From the NCBI GenBank assembly GCA_041485845.1, contig JBGPKH010000544.1, positions 1 through 6,221 on the forward strand: a stretch of 6,221 nt of DNA, given 5' to 3'. Under the pieces are notes generated by a model that saw nothing but the letters and a program-made list of their open reading frames with translations, had not been told where the DNA came from and did no database searches. The DNA is from OMOG01 sp041485845. GTDB taxonomy: Bacteria > Acidobacteriota > Terriglobia > Bryobacterales > Bryobacteraceae. Below are positions 1 through 5,641 of this stretch, piece after piece. A program made the translations under genes and the position numbers. Position 1 is the first letter of the stretch, and every line of letters starts with the position of its first letter.

Positions 1-1089
1 CGCCACCACCCAGCGCAGCGCCATGCGATCCCCGCCCTCGGTGACAAACAGCGGCCCGTGACGGGTCACCCAGACCGTGAGCTCCACGGGCGCCTGGCCC
101 TTCACCAGGATGATCTCGCGCTCCAGGCGGGCCTGCTCCACAAGGCCGCGATACTGGTAGCGGCCGGTGCGTTCATCCAACTTTTCGATGTACAGATCCT
201 GCACGTCGAAGCCCAGGTTGGTGATTCCCCAGGCGATGCGCTGGTTGTGGCCCACGATCACTCCCGGAGCTCCGGGCAGCGCGACGCCCGAGACATCCAG
301 GCCCGGAGCCTCCAGGTGGGCCATGTGCCAGATGCCGGGCAACGAGTACTCGAGGTGCATGTCGTTCGAGAGGAGCGGCTTGCCCGACGCCGTGTGGCTG
401 CCCGCTATGGCCCAGGCGTTGGAGCCGGGTGGGGCTTCGGTCCCGGTGCGCACGGGGAACAGGACCTTCACTTTTTCGGCGTCGCCTTCAGCCAGCATGG
501 CCCGTTTGAGCAGCTCGTCGCGCCACGTGGTGCTGAGCGTGCGGAACATGTGTAGGCAGATGAGCAGGGAATCCACGACGCTCCAGGGCCGCGGCTGGTA
601 GCGGAGAACCGTGAATTCCAGAGGCAGGTTGTGCCGGTGGGTGATAATAAAATGGTTGACGCCGCGGGCATAAGCCGCGAAGGCTGCGCGGTCTTCGGCG
701 GGCTGCGTGGTGTACGTGTCTTGGGCGATGCGGCGCAGCCGCAGGCGGCGCGACTCGCGGTCGGAATCGAGCGCCGCGGGCCCCAGAATTTCGCCCAGGT
801 CGCCGGCGTCGTAACGGCGCAGCGCATCCATTTGCCAAAGCCGGTCCTGTGCGGTGACATATCCCTGGACGAACAGCGCGTCTTCGATGCTGGCGGCCCG
901 AATGTGCGGTACGCCGCGCCTATCGAACCGTACCCAGACGGGATTCGTGAGCGGGGCCTCAATGGATCCGGACCGCTGGGGCAGCGGCCGCCAGACGAAC
1001 CAATAGAGCGCCGCGAGCGCGGCCGCCATCGCTATCGCGATGACGCAATTTACGTATTTAACCATTCGGGCGGCGGCAGTCTGGGTCAT
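1..1089 (-). CDS. Penicillin acylase family protein (peptidase S45, Ntn-hydrolase), 3' end outside window
   Basis: The minus frame is open from ATG 1089 to the window edge (363 codons, no stop). Residues about 9-33 form a basic-then-hydrophobic signal or anchor segment, so the enzyme is probably exported or membrane-tethered. The alpha-chain region follows (VQGYVTAQDRLWQMDALRR at about 75-92, typical of the family). The autoprocessing junction is PPG|SNAWAIAG with Ser223 as the expected N-terminal nucleophile of the beta chain, followed by TASGKPLLSNDMHL. Beta residue 23 is His (His245), as in cephalosporin and acyl-homoserine-lactone acylases; classical penicillin G acylase has Gln there. 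Later, GVALPGAPGVIVGHNQRIAWG (about 268-288) is also family-typical. Such enzymes hydrolyse amide bonds of acylated amines; the substrate here is unknown. The oxyanion Asn and the C-terminus lie beyond the edge. No strong ribosome binding site precedes 1089; ATG 1065 is an alternative start but would cut into the signal segment. An AT-rich TTATAT (1115-1110) could be a -10 element. Confidence 0.93.
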   Translation of the reverse strand, partial: MTQTAAARMVKYVNCVIAIAMAAALAALYWFVWRPLPQRSGSIEAPLTNPVWVRFDRRGVPHIRAASIEDALFVQGYVTAQDRLWQMDALRRYDAGDLGEILGPAALDSDRESRRLRLRRIAQDTYTTQPAEDRAAFAAYARGVNHFIITHRHNLPLEFTVLRYQPRPWSVVDSLLICLHMFRTLSTTWRDELLKRAMLAEGDAEKVKVLFPVRTGTEAPPGSNAWAIAGSHTASGKPLLSNDMHLEYSLPGIWHMAHLEAPGLDVSGVALPGAPGVIVGHNQRIAWGITNLGFDVQDLYIEKLDERTGRYQYRGLVEQARLEREIILVKGQAPVELTVWVTRHGPLFVTEGGDRMALRWVVA

Positions 1090-1100
1090 TTGGGGAGACG

Positions 1101-1494
1101 TTAACAATGATATAACCGGGCGCATCGCGTAAAAAGACGCTGGTCTTCGGGAGTTTCCGTCATGCGCTTCTCGACATCTGCGCGAAACCGGTCCACACAC
1201 GCGCTCTCTTCGTCAGTTCCATGCGGCGCGAAATAAGTCGCGTTCGCCAGCCGCCGCCCAGCCGTCGCCAGGTCGTACCGCTTGCCGCCGGTCGCCTGCG
1301 AGTCGAACACCCCCACCAGCGCCGCCGCGATATTCCAGCGCGCCGAGGCCGTCAGTGCCTGCTTGTCGTCGTCCGCCAGCCCAGTCCGGGTCGCGCCACA
1401 CCTCGCAGCCGTAGACCTTCTTCGGCATCGTTTCGCCGCGCACCGCGCGCAGCGCCGCAATCGACCGCGTCGCCACCGCCGCGCGCGTGTCGTG
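1101..1494 (-). pseudogene. Decayed partial second copy of the PIG-L deacetylase gene (3' half)
   Basis: Bases 1157-1494 match 3363-3771 inside the intact PIG-L gene at about 95% identity (my hand count: 40 of 40 matching at 1157-1196, and about 15 substitutions in about 290 positions from 1201). On the minus strand it reads from the zinc-binding HDT region through TRSIAALRAVRGETMPKKVY and GCEVWRD. A 1-bp insertion (an extra C around 1379-1382) then shifts the frame. The second frame continues with DDDKQAL, NIAAALVGVFDSQATGGKRYD and VDRFRADVEKRMT, and ends at a stop at 1101-1103. A net 72-bp in-frame deletion removed about 25 residues between ESA and VDRF. The N-terminal half with the AHQDD zinc site is absent, so no active deacetylase can be made. 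The last residues (ETPEDQRLFTRCARLYHC) differ from the intact copy and may preserve an older C-terminus or be unrelated flank. Confidence 0.88.
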
Positions 1495-1611
1495 GTTCGG
1501 AATCGCATTGCCGAATCGCTCTGTGGTCGCAGGAAACTTGGCCCAGGGGTAGGCGAGGATCTCCTCGAAGTTCGCTGGCGCGGCTTCTGTGATTCGAATT
1601 TGGAAATCCAC
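1495..1611 (-). pseudogene. N-terminal fragment of a ParE/RelE-like toxin fused in frame to the PIG-L remnant
   Basis: From GTG 1611 the minus strand reads VDFQIRITEAAPANFEEI, then LAYPWAKFPATTERFGNAIP, then NHDTR, where it enters the PIG-L copy at the shared bases around 1494. The opening beta strand, the helix with A..DFEEI-like spacing, and the pattern W..FPATTERFGNAI..H are what I know from short ParE/RelE-superfamily toxins, which continue with further strands carrying the Arg/Lys residues needed for activity. All of that C-terminal part is missing, so this is a remnant. It belongs to a different subfamily from the toxin at 3053. The fusion frame stays open to 1213, so a chimeric peptide could be translated, but nothing suggests a function. 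The ParE assignment is by pattern recognition only. Confidence 0.55.
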
Positions 1612-1731
1612 TGGAGGATCCCGCGGCCTCTTCCGTCACCGGCGCCTCGAGTTTCTGGTCAACCATACCCTGTAGCCTGAATTTGGTCCGGTCGCAAAGC
1701 TGCCGGGAGGCCTGCTGCAACCGCGCAAGCG
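1612..1731 (-). other. Possible antitoxin C-terminal remnant upstream of the ParE fragment
   Basis: This short stretch lies between the methyltransferase stop and the ParE-like remnant. One minus frame, offset from the ParE frame, reads ARLQQASRQLCDRTKFRLQG followed by MVDQKLEAPVTEEAAG, a charged helical peptide. Its position directly before a toxin N-terminus, in an overlapping frame, is where a type II antitoxin C-terminus would lie. It has no convincing start of its own (TTG 1720 is the first candidate). I do not recognise a specific antitoxin family; it may be plain spacer. Confidence 0.25.
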
Positions 1732-2397
1732 CTACCTGGGGGGTGTGACCACCGGCGGCCGGTCCCTCACGAATTCGAGCGCCACCATTTTCTTGGAATC
1801 GGCGGCTTCGCGGCTGGAAATGCTGTGGACGCGAAAGCTGTGCTTCTCAAAGGTGGGCACGAGTTCGTCCCGATCGATGGGGTGGGAGTGGATCTCGCGC
1901 AGTATATTCATGGTGCCGAGGGCCGGCCGCGATTCCAATTGTGGGGGGTTCTCCTGGATCACCACGAAGACCCGCCAGGTGGCGAGGCCGCACAGGCTGG
2001 CCACGGCGTCGCGCCAATCGACGTGCTCCAGGACCAGGACGGCGATGACGAGATCGAAATAGCCGGGGACCCGGGATTGCTCCACGTCGTCGACCATAGT
2101 CTCGAAAGCCAGCCCGTGGGACTCCAGGCGCGACGAGAGGCGTTCCAGGTACGTGGGATTGATATCGGTGAACGTGGCGCGGTAGGGGCGGAGAATGCCG
2201 GCGTCAATGTAGTCGAACATCTGTCCGGTGCCGGCGCCGGCAAACAGGATCGGCACGCCCGGAGACGGCGGCGCGATGAGGAGCAAGTCGCGCACCAGGT
2301 CGGCGTTGGCCTGGGCCTGGCCATTGGCGGCCATGTGGGCTTCGTAGTCGGCGGGCTGAATGATGGCGGTCCAGGCCTGGCGAAGTGACGGGGTCAT
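1732..2397 (-). CDS. Class I SAM-dependent methyltransferase
   Basis: A 221-residue protein starting at ATG 2397. A short N-terminal helix region (QAWTAIIQPADYEAHMAANG) precedes a Rossmann-type SAM fold. Motif I is ILFAGAGTGQMFDYI (about 50-64). An acidic post-motif I strand is FTDIN (76-80), and VDDVE (102-106) is the likely adenine-contacting acidic loop. Motif IV-like FDLVIAVLVLEHVDW lies at 114-128, and the following strand is VFVVIQENPP (about 143-152). It should transfer a methyl group from S-adenosylmethionine; the acceptor cannot be told, since the substrate-binding C-terminal third (HSHPIDRDELVPTFEKHSF and on) has no signature I recognise. Most likely cytoplasmic, as no signal peptide is seen. 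Its upstream side faces the 392-bp gene-poor stretch, which should hold its promoter. A strong ribosome binding site is not evident, so the start is probable rather than certain. It appears intact. Confidence 0.85.
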   Translation of the reverse strand: MTPSLRQAWTAIIQPADYEAHMAANGQAQANADLVRDLLLIAPPSPGVPILFAGAGTGQMFDYIDAGILRPYRATFTDINPTYLERLSSRLESHGLAFETMVDDVEQSRVPGYFDLVIAVLVLEHVDWRDAVASLCGLATWRVFVVIQENPPQLESRPALGTMNILREIHSHPIDRDELVPTFEKHSFRVHSISSREAADSKKMVALEFVRDRPPVVTPPR

Positions 2398-2478
2398 TCC
2401 GATTTGAATTTTACCTGAGAAAACGCTTCCGTTGGATCCGCTGGATTAACTCGCTGGAATAAGTGGTGTCACGCCTCA

Positions 2479-2510
2479 GCCGGCTGGCGCCGCGGCCGGC
2501 TGGCGCCGCG
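2479..2510. repeat. Perfect tandem duplication of a 16-bp GC-rich unit
   Basis: Two head-to-tail, identical copies of GCCGGCTGGCGCCGCG (2479-2494 and 2495-2510). Each unit contains the self-complementary hexamers GCCGGC and GGCGCC, so the array can fold in several ways, for example GGCGCC pairing with GGCGCC across the unit boundary. It sits about 80 bp upstream of the methyltransferase start. It may be a slippage product or a regulator site. Confidence 0.85.
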
Positions 2511-2646
2511 TCAGGCCCGTGTATCGTTCAGGTGTTATTATGTCTATCGGATCGGCAACAGGAGTGCGCGAAAGGGGCGCGGTGGGACTATTGGCCCGCG
2601 TTTTCGGACGAAGCAAAAATCCTTCTCAGGAATTGACTGCGCTTTC

Positions 2647-2721
2647 AATAGGGAGCAGTGCCGCTTCCGGACCCTATTCATCGGGACGGCGATCGGCGGA
2701 AGCCCCGCCTGTCGCTTCCGC
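2647..2721 (+). other. Overlapping, mutually exclusive inverted repeats (possible structured RNA)
   Basis: Three perfect pairings share arms. AATAGGG (2647-2653) pairs with CCCTATT (2672-2678). GCTTCCG (2663-2669), inside that loop, pairs with CGGAAGC (2697-2703). GCGGAAGC (2696-2703) also pairs with GCTTCCGC (2714-2721) as an 8-bp stem with a 10-nt loop. The first two pairings together would form a pseudoknot-like arrangement, and the second and third exclude each other. No T-run follows, so it is not a standard intrinsic terminator. It lies about 70 nt before the antitoxin start. A role as leader or small RNA is inference. Confidence 0.4.
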
Positions 2722-2789
2722 GAGCAAAGCGAAGAACCTTTAGAAGCTGGTGCCCCGGCAATCGCGCCCTGGAAGGATAACGTGTCTCC

Positions 2790-3056
2790 ATGACCATCGA
2801 GCTCAAACCCGAATTGGAAGCGCTGATTCAAAAACGGCTGGAAAGCGGCATGTTTCAAAACGTCGAGGATGTCCTTCTGCAAGCTCTGAAGTCTCAGGAT
2901 GCTGAGGAAGCCTGGCTGGAGCTGCACCGCCGGGAGGTCGGAGAAAAACTGGAACGCGCGATGGAAGAGTTCGATCAAGGGGGCGGCATTCCCGGCAGCG
3001 AAGTGCGTCAGCGCTTGCGGGAGATGAAGGCAGCCCGCTTGGCTGGGAGCAAATGA
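2790..3056 (+). CDS. Type II antitoxin, ParD/CopG-like ribbon-helix-helix protein
   Basis: An 88-residue acidic-basic protein. The N-terminal strand and two helices (TIELKPELEALIQKRLESGM, then FQNVEDVLLQALKS, about 2-36) match the ribbon-helix-helix DNA-binding pattern of ParD-like antitoxins, in which a dimer binds the operon's own promoter. The remainder is highly charged and helical (VGEKLERAMEEFDQ, VRQRLREMKAARLAG) and should be the toxin-wrapping tail, including a Gly-rich hinge near 65-70. GGAAGGA at 2771-2777 is a plausible though rather distant ribosome binding site (12-nt spacing). Its stop overlaps the downstream toxin start as ATGA, the usual translational coupling in toxin-antitoxin operons. 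The reading frame looks intact. Autoregulation is expected from the family but was not shown here. Confidence 0.8.
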   Translation: MTIELKPELEALIQKRLESGMFQNVEDVLLQALKSQDAEEAWLELHRREVGEKLERAMEEFDQGGGIPGSEVRQRLREMKAARLAGSK

Positions 3057-3359
3057 AGGAGCTTTACGCTCTCTCTTCTTACGCCTTTCACGATCTCTTC
3101 GAAATTTGGGATTACATTCGGCAAGATAATCCCGAGGCGGCGGACCGTGTCGAAACCGGGTTGCTGGAGAAGTGTGAATCGCCGGCGCGAACGCCCGGCC
3201 AGGGACATCGTCGGCCCGACTATACCAAGGCGCCAATCATGTTCTTCCCGGTCTATTCCTACCTCGCTTACCGCCCGGGGAACCCGCCCATTGCAGATTC
3301 TCGCCATCGTGCTTGGGGCGCGCAACGTGCGGAAGGTTCTCAAACAGCGGGACCTCTAG
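3053..3359 (+). pseudogene. ParE/RelE-family toxin, frameshifted
   Basis: The gene starts in the ATGA overlap with the antitoxin and reads MKELYALSSYAFHDLFEIWD, YIRQDNPEAADRVETGLLEK, with TPGQGHRRPDYTKAP and FFPVYSYLAYRPG, an opening typical of ParE-type toxins. After about residue 76 this frame becomes unrelated (stop at 3418, 121 codons in all). The next frame carries the expected family ending, TRPLQILAIVLGARNVRKVL plus KQRDL, with its stop at 3357-3359. Removing one base in the run GGGGAACCC (3277-3285) would restore a 101-residue toxin, a normal length for the family. The shift could be true inactivation or a sequencing/assembly error at a homopolymer. If functional, the toxin would act on gyrase (ParE) or mRNA (RelE); sequence alone does not decide. 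The ancestral 3' end overlaps the 3' end of the PIG-L gene by 20 bp on the opposite strand. Confidence 0.8.
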
Positions 3360-4200
3360 CCGCCGTCATGCGCTTCTCGACATCTGCGCGAAACCGGTCC
3401 ACCAACCCCAGCACGTAGTCCGTAACGGACAAGCCCGGACTCTCCACCAGCGGGGTCAGATCCATGGCGAAGTTGAGCGCGCTCTCTTCGTCGGTTCCAT
3501 GCGATGCGAAATAAGTCGCGTTCGCCAGCCGCCGCCCCGCCGTCGCCAGGTCGTACCGCCTGCCGCCGGTCACCTGCGAGTCGAACACCCCCACCAGCGC
3601 CGCCGCGATATTCGCGCGCGCCGAAACCGGCAGTGCCTGCTTGTCGTCGTCCGGCAGCCAGTCCAGGTCGCGCCACACCTCGCAGCCGTAGACCTTCTTC
3701 GGCATCGTTTCGCCGCGCACCGCGCGCAGCGCCGCAATCGACCGCGTCGCCACCGCCACGTGCGTGTCGTGCTTGTCGGCGAGGTTGTGCAGGTAGACCA
3801 CCTCGGGCCGCGTGGCGCGCAGGATCTGGGCGAGGTCCTCGACCACTGCGGGCTCGCTCGGATTCTTCACCGCGGCGCTCGTAAACCCGAGTTGGATCTG
3901 GCAGGCGTACTCGCCCACATAGGCCGCCTTGCGCTGCTCGACCAGCCGCACCTTCTGCATTTCGTCGTCGGTGTATCCGCCATAAATTCCCGCCCGCGGG
4001 CTGCCCGCGCCGTTGGTCACCACCACCCCGCTGAACCATTTCTCCTTTTGCCCGAAGCACTCGGCGATGCCGTGGTAGGCCATGATCTCGATATCGTCCT
4101 GGTGCGCGCAAATGCACAGGTGCGTCGTTCGCGCCAGCGCCGCGTCGGGCGCTGCGCCATCCGGAACAAACAAGTCCGCGTTGGAATTATGAAATCGCAT
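3340..4200 (-). CDS. PIG-L family zinc-dependent deacetylase (LmbE-like)
   Basis: A 286-residue protein. The N-terminal strand leads into CICAHQDDIEIMAYHG (about 29-44), the family AHxDDxE motif, giving zinc ligands His33 and Asp36 and the likely general base Asp35. The third ligand is His147 in KHDTHV (HxxH, 144-147), after the strand EVVYLHNLAD. This family removes acetyl groups from N-acetylglucosamine-type moieties (GlcNAc-PI, MshB, BshB and similar); the exact substrate is unknown. I chose ATG 4200: GAGAGAAG just upstream fits a ribosome binding site, and it overlaps the ROK gene by only 14 bp, whereas the open frame back to 4332 would overlap by 146 bp. The overlap implies co-transcription and coupling with the ROK gene. 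The last residues (AARGPAV) are read from sequence that also encodes the toxin's end, and a second, broken copy of the 3' half lies at 1157-1494. Confidence 0.9.
   Translation of the reverse strand: MRFHNSNADLFVPDGAAPDAALARTTHLCICAHQDDIEIMAYHGIAECFGQKEKWFSGVVVTNGAGSPRAGIYGGYTDDEMQKVRLVEQRKAAYVGEYACQIQLGFTSAAVKNPSEPAVVEDLAQILRATRPEVVYLHNLADKHDTHVAVATRSIAALRAVRGETMPKKVYGCEVWRDLDWLPDDDKQALPVSARANIAAALVGVFDSQVTGGRRYDLATAGRRLANATYFASHGTDEESALNFAMDLTPLVESPGLSVTDYVLGLVDRFRADVEKRMTAARGPAV
3363..3771 (-). repeat. Parent segment of the PIG-L partial duplication
   Basis: This part of the intact PIG-L gene is the counterpart of 1157-1494. Both copies have the same orientation and lie about 2.2 kb apart. 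The match ends sharply at both sides: at 3363/1157, beside the end of the frameshifted toxin in this copy, and at 3771/1494, where the other copy changes into a ParE-like sequence. The length difference is one 72-bp deletion and one 1-bp insertion in the other copy. Confidence 0.88.
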
Positions 4201-5626
4201 GATTCTTCTCTCGCGCTCCAATCGCCGGCAGGCTCGCCGCCGCGATCGCCTGCCCGTGCCGCTTCTCCTTCTCGTCGGGGATATGGAATCGGGTGCGCTC
4301 TGCCACCTCTGGGAACTCCTCCCGCAGCACACGATTCGCCACCGACAGAATCAGGTCGCCGCCCTCGCCGCTCATCACGCGCCCCAACACCAGCAGGTTG
4401 CGGAAGTCGTAGAAGTCGGCGTAGTTCGCGATGTTGTAGCCCAAGAACACCCCGATCGTCTCATAGATCTTCCGCGCGCGCGAATCGCCGCCGGCCAGCA
4501 GCTTTTGCACCTGCTCCAGTTTCACGGGCAGCGGCGTCTCCTTCGGCAGATCGATGCCCGCCGGAGCCAGCAGGCGCCCCACGGCCTGCTGCGAAAAGTA
4601 CTGCGCGCCTACGCCGCCGTCGCCCGACCACTCGTCCACCGGCGCGCCTCCGTCGTCCATGGGGCGGTAGTCCACCGGCACGAAGGCCAGTTCATTGAGC
4701 CAGGTCGTGATCGTGCCCTGTGGGGTGACGAACCCCGCGGCCAGGCTGCTGCCCATGGCGATCCCCAGCACCGCGTTGTCGTGGAGCGCCATCGACCCGG
4801 CCAGCGCCGTCACTTCGCCATCGTTCACCACGTCGAAGGGAATGCCGCCCCAGGCCGCCTGCAAGTCGAAGAACAGCCGGCGCACGCGGCTGTCGAAAAG
4901 CGCCTGCGGCACGGAACGGTAGAGCGAGCCGACGCGCACTTCGTTGGCCACGTAAACGCCCGCCGCGCTGCCGCCGATGGCATCCACTCTCGGAAGTTGA
5001 GCGGCCGCCCGCTGTAGCGAATTGTGGACGCCGTCGAAGTGGTACTGCGGGTCGGACTGCGCGGCGGGATTCCACGCCACCTCTTCGCTAAACACTACGC
5101 GGCCTTCCGCCACCGCCGCGCACTTGCGATCGCTCGCCCCCAGGTCGAACCCGATGCGATATCCGTCGAGGTGCCGCCCAAGCCGCGTGGCGCTCTCGCG
5201 TTCCGCGGGCGCGGCATCGAACCCCACGCTCTCGATCGCCATCGGCCGGCCGTATACGCGTTCGCCCATGAACTGGTGGTCGAACGCGCGCGCCTCCCCG
5301 GGAGCATACACACTGCGCAGGTATTCCGCGATGCGCGCATCGCCTGCTATGGTGATCCGATACCCGCCCTTCTGCCACAGCAGGAATTTCAGCAGGCGCT
5401 CGACGTAGCGATGATTGATCGCCACGTTCGCGCCTTCGTGCGCCAGGACCGCGGTGCGGAAGACCGACACCGAGCCATCGCTCCGTTCGAGAGCGATCGC
5501 CAGTTGCCGGCCGCCGCCGCTCTCGCGGACCGCGGCGCGATAGGCCCGGTTCCACAGGGAGGCTGGGACGAAGCCGGGGTCCAGCGCCGGACGGAACTTC
5601 GGGGATATGGAGATGAGGGCGGGCAT
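4187..5626 (-). CDS. ROK-family protein (sugar kinase-like) with extra N-terminal domain
   Basis: A 479-residue protein. The first ~150 residues (QLAIALERSDGSVSVFRTAV, FLLWQKGGYRITIAGDARIA) form an extra domain not present in minimal ~300-residue ROK kinases. The ASKHA ATPase core follows: phosphate-1 motif IGFDLGASDRKCAAV (158-172), IGGSAAGVYV (217-226), the catalytic-Asp motif PFDVVNDGEVTALAG (263-277, Asp269), and phosphate-2 motif LGIAMGSSLAAGFV (287-300). The Cys-rich zinc motif of classical ROK proteins (CxCGxxGCxE) is not present; NELAFVPVD and DEWSGDGGVG occupy the region after phosphate-2. It probably phosphorylates a sugar with ATP in the cytoplasm, but a regulatory or altered role is possible. 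No helix-turn-helix is seen. ATG 5626 is preferred; the frame is open to GTG 5713, but that extension is Arg-rich and reads through GC-rich spacer hairpins. It overlaps the PIG-L gene by 14 bp. Confidence 0.82.
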   Translation of the reverse strand: MPALISISPKFRPALDPGFVPASLWNRAYRAAVRESGGGRQLAIALERSDGSVSVFRTAVLAHEGANVAINHRYVERLLKFLLWQKGGYRITIAGDARIAEYLRSVYAPGEARAFDHQFMGERVYGRPMAIESVGFDAAPAERESATRLGRHLDGYRIGFDLGASDRKCAAVAEGRVVFSEEVAWNPAAQSDPQYHFDGVHNSLQRAAAQLPRVDAIGGSAAGVYVANEVRVGSLYRSVPQALFDSRVRRLFFDLQAAWGGIPFDVVNDGEVTALAGSMALHDNAVLGIAMGSSLAAGFVTPQGTITTWLNELAFVPVDYRPMDDGGAPVDEWSGDGGVGAQYFSQQAVGRLLAPAGIDLPKETPLPVKLEQVQKLLAGGDSRARKIYETIGVFLGYNIANYADFYDFRNLLVLGRVMSGEGGDLILSVANRVLREEFPEVAERTRFHIPDEKEKRHGQAIAAASLPAIGAREKNHAIS

Positions 5627-5641
5627 GTTCCATAGAACATG
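5624..5641. promoter_or_regulatory. Perfect 7-4-7 palindrome over the ROK start codon, candidate operator
   Basis: CATGTTC-CATA-GAACATG is a perfect inverted repeat whose left arm contains the ROK start codon (read on the minus strand). An 18-bp dyad with TGTTC/GAACA arms is the size and form of a homodimeric repressor site, and its place in the divergent sugar-gene spacer would allow control of the ROK/PIG-L operon. The binding protein is unknown. It could instead be a translation-affecting hairpin or chance. Confidence 0.4.

Larger units (their letters stand above)
2398..2789. other. 392-bp gene-poor divergent intergenic region
   Basis: This separates the minus-strand methyltransferase from the plus-strand antitoxin, so it should contain promoters for both; I cannot single out convincing -35/-10 pairs. 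It holds a perfect tandem 16-mer (2479-2510), three copies of CGCTTCCG (2424-2431, 2662-2669, 2713-2720), and overlapping inverted repeats at 2647-2721. A 74-codon plus frame (2519-2743) exists, but its translation is low-complexity Ser/Ala/Arg-rich with no family resemblance and no ribosome binding site, so I do not call it a gene. The structured half could be transcribed as a leader or small RNA, or could be a dispersed non-coding repeat. Confidence 0.6.

Noticed and set aside
1825..2388. 187-codon plus-strand frame opposite the methyltransferase
   Set aside because: The minus frame has the full set of SAM-methyltransferase motifs; the plus frame is Gly/His/Asp-rich shadow.
2519..2743. 74-codon plus-strand frame before the antitoxin
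   Set aside because: No ribosome binding site at either Met, low-complexity Ser/Ala/Arg translation with no family likeness, and the same bases are better explained by inverted repeats. A short real peptide cannot be fully excluded.
2544..3236. 230-codon minus-strand open frame across the toxin-antitoxin pair and the intergenic region
   Set aside because: It is antisense to the antitoxin and toxin, shows no family pattern, and crosses the structured non-coding stretch.
3360..3418. C-terminal extension of the toxin in its starting frame to 3418
   Set aside because: The sequence after residue 76 is antisense to PIG-L and unlike ParE, while the adjacent frame gives the expected family ending; a frameshift explains both.
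4201..4332. Upstream extension of the PIG-L protein to 4332
   Set aside because: It would overlap the ROK gene by 146 bp and adds Arg/Ser-rich sequence unlike the family; ATG 4200 has a purine-rich site just upstream and the usual distance to AHQDD.
3313..4698. 461-codon plus-strand open frame opposite the PIG-L and ROK genes
   Set aside because: It is antisense to two genes with clear catalytic motifs, is rich in Arg/Ala/Pro/His as expected of a GC-rich shadow frame, and has no recognisable domain.
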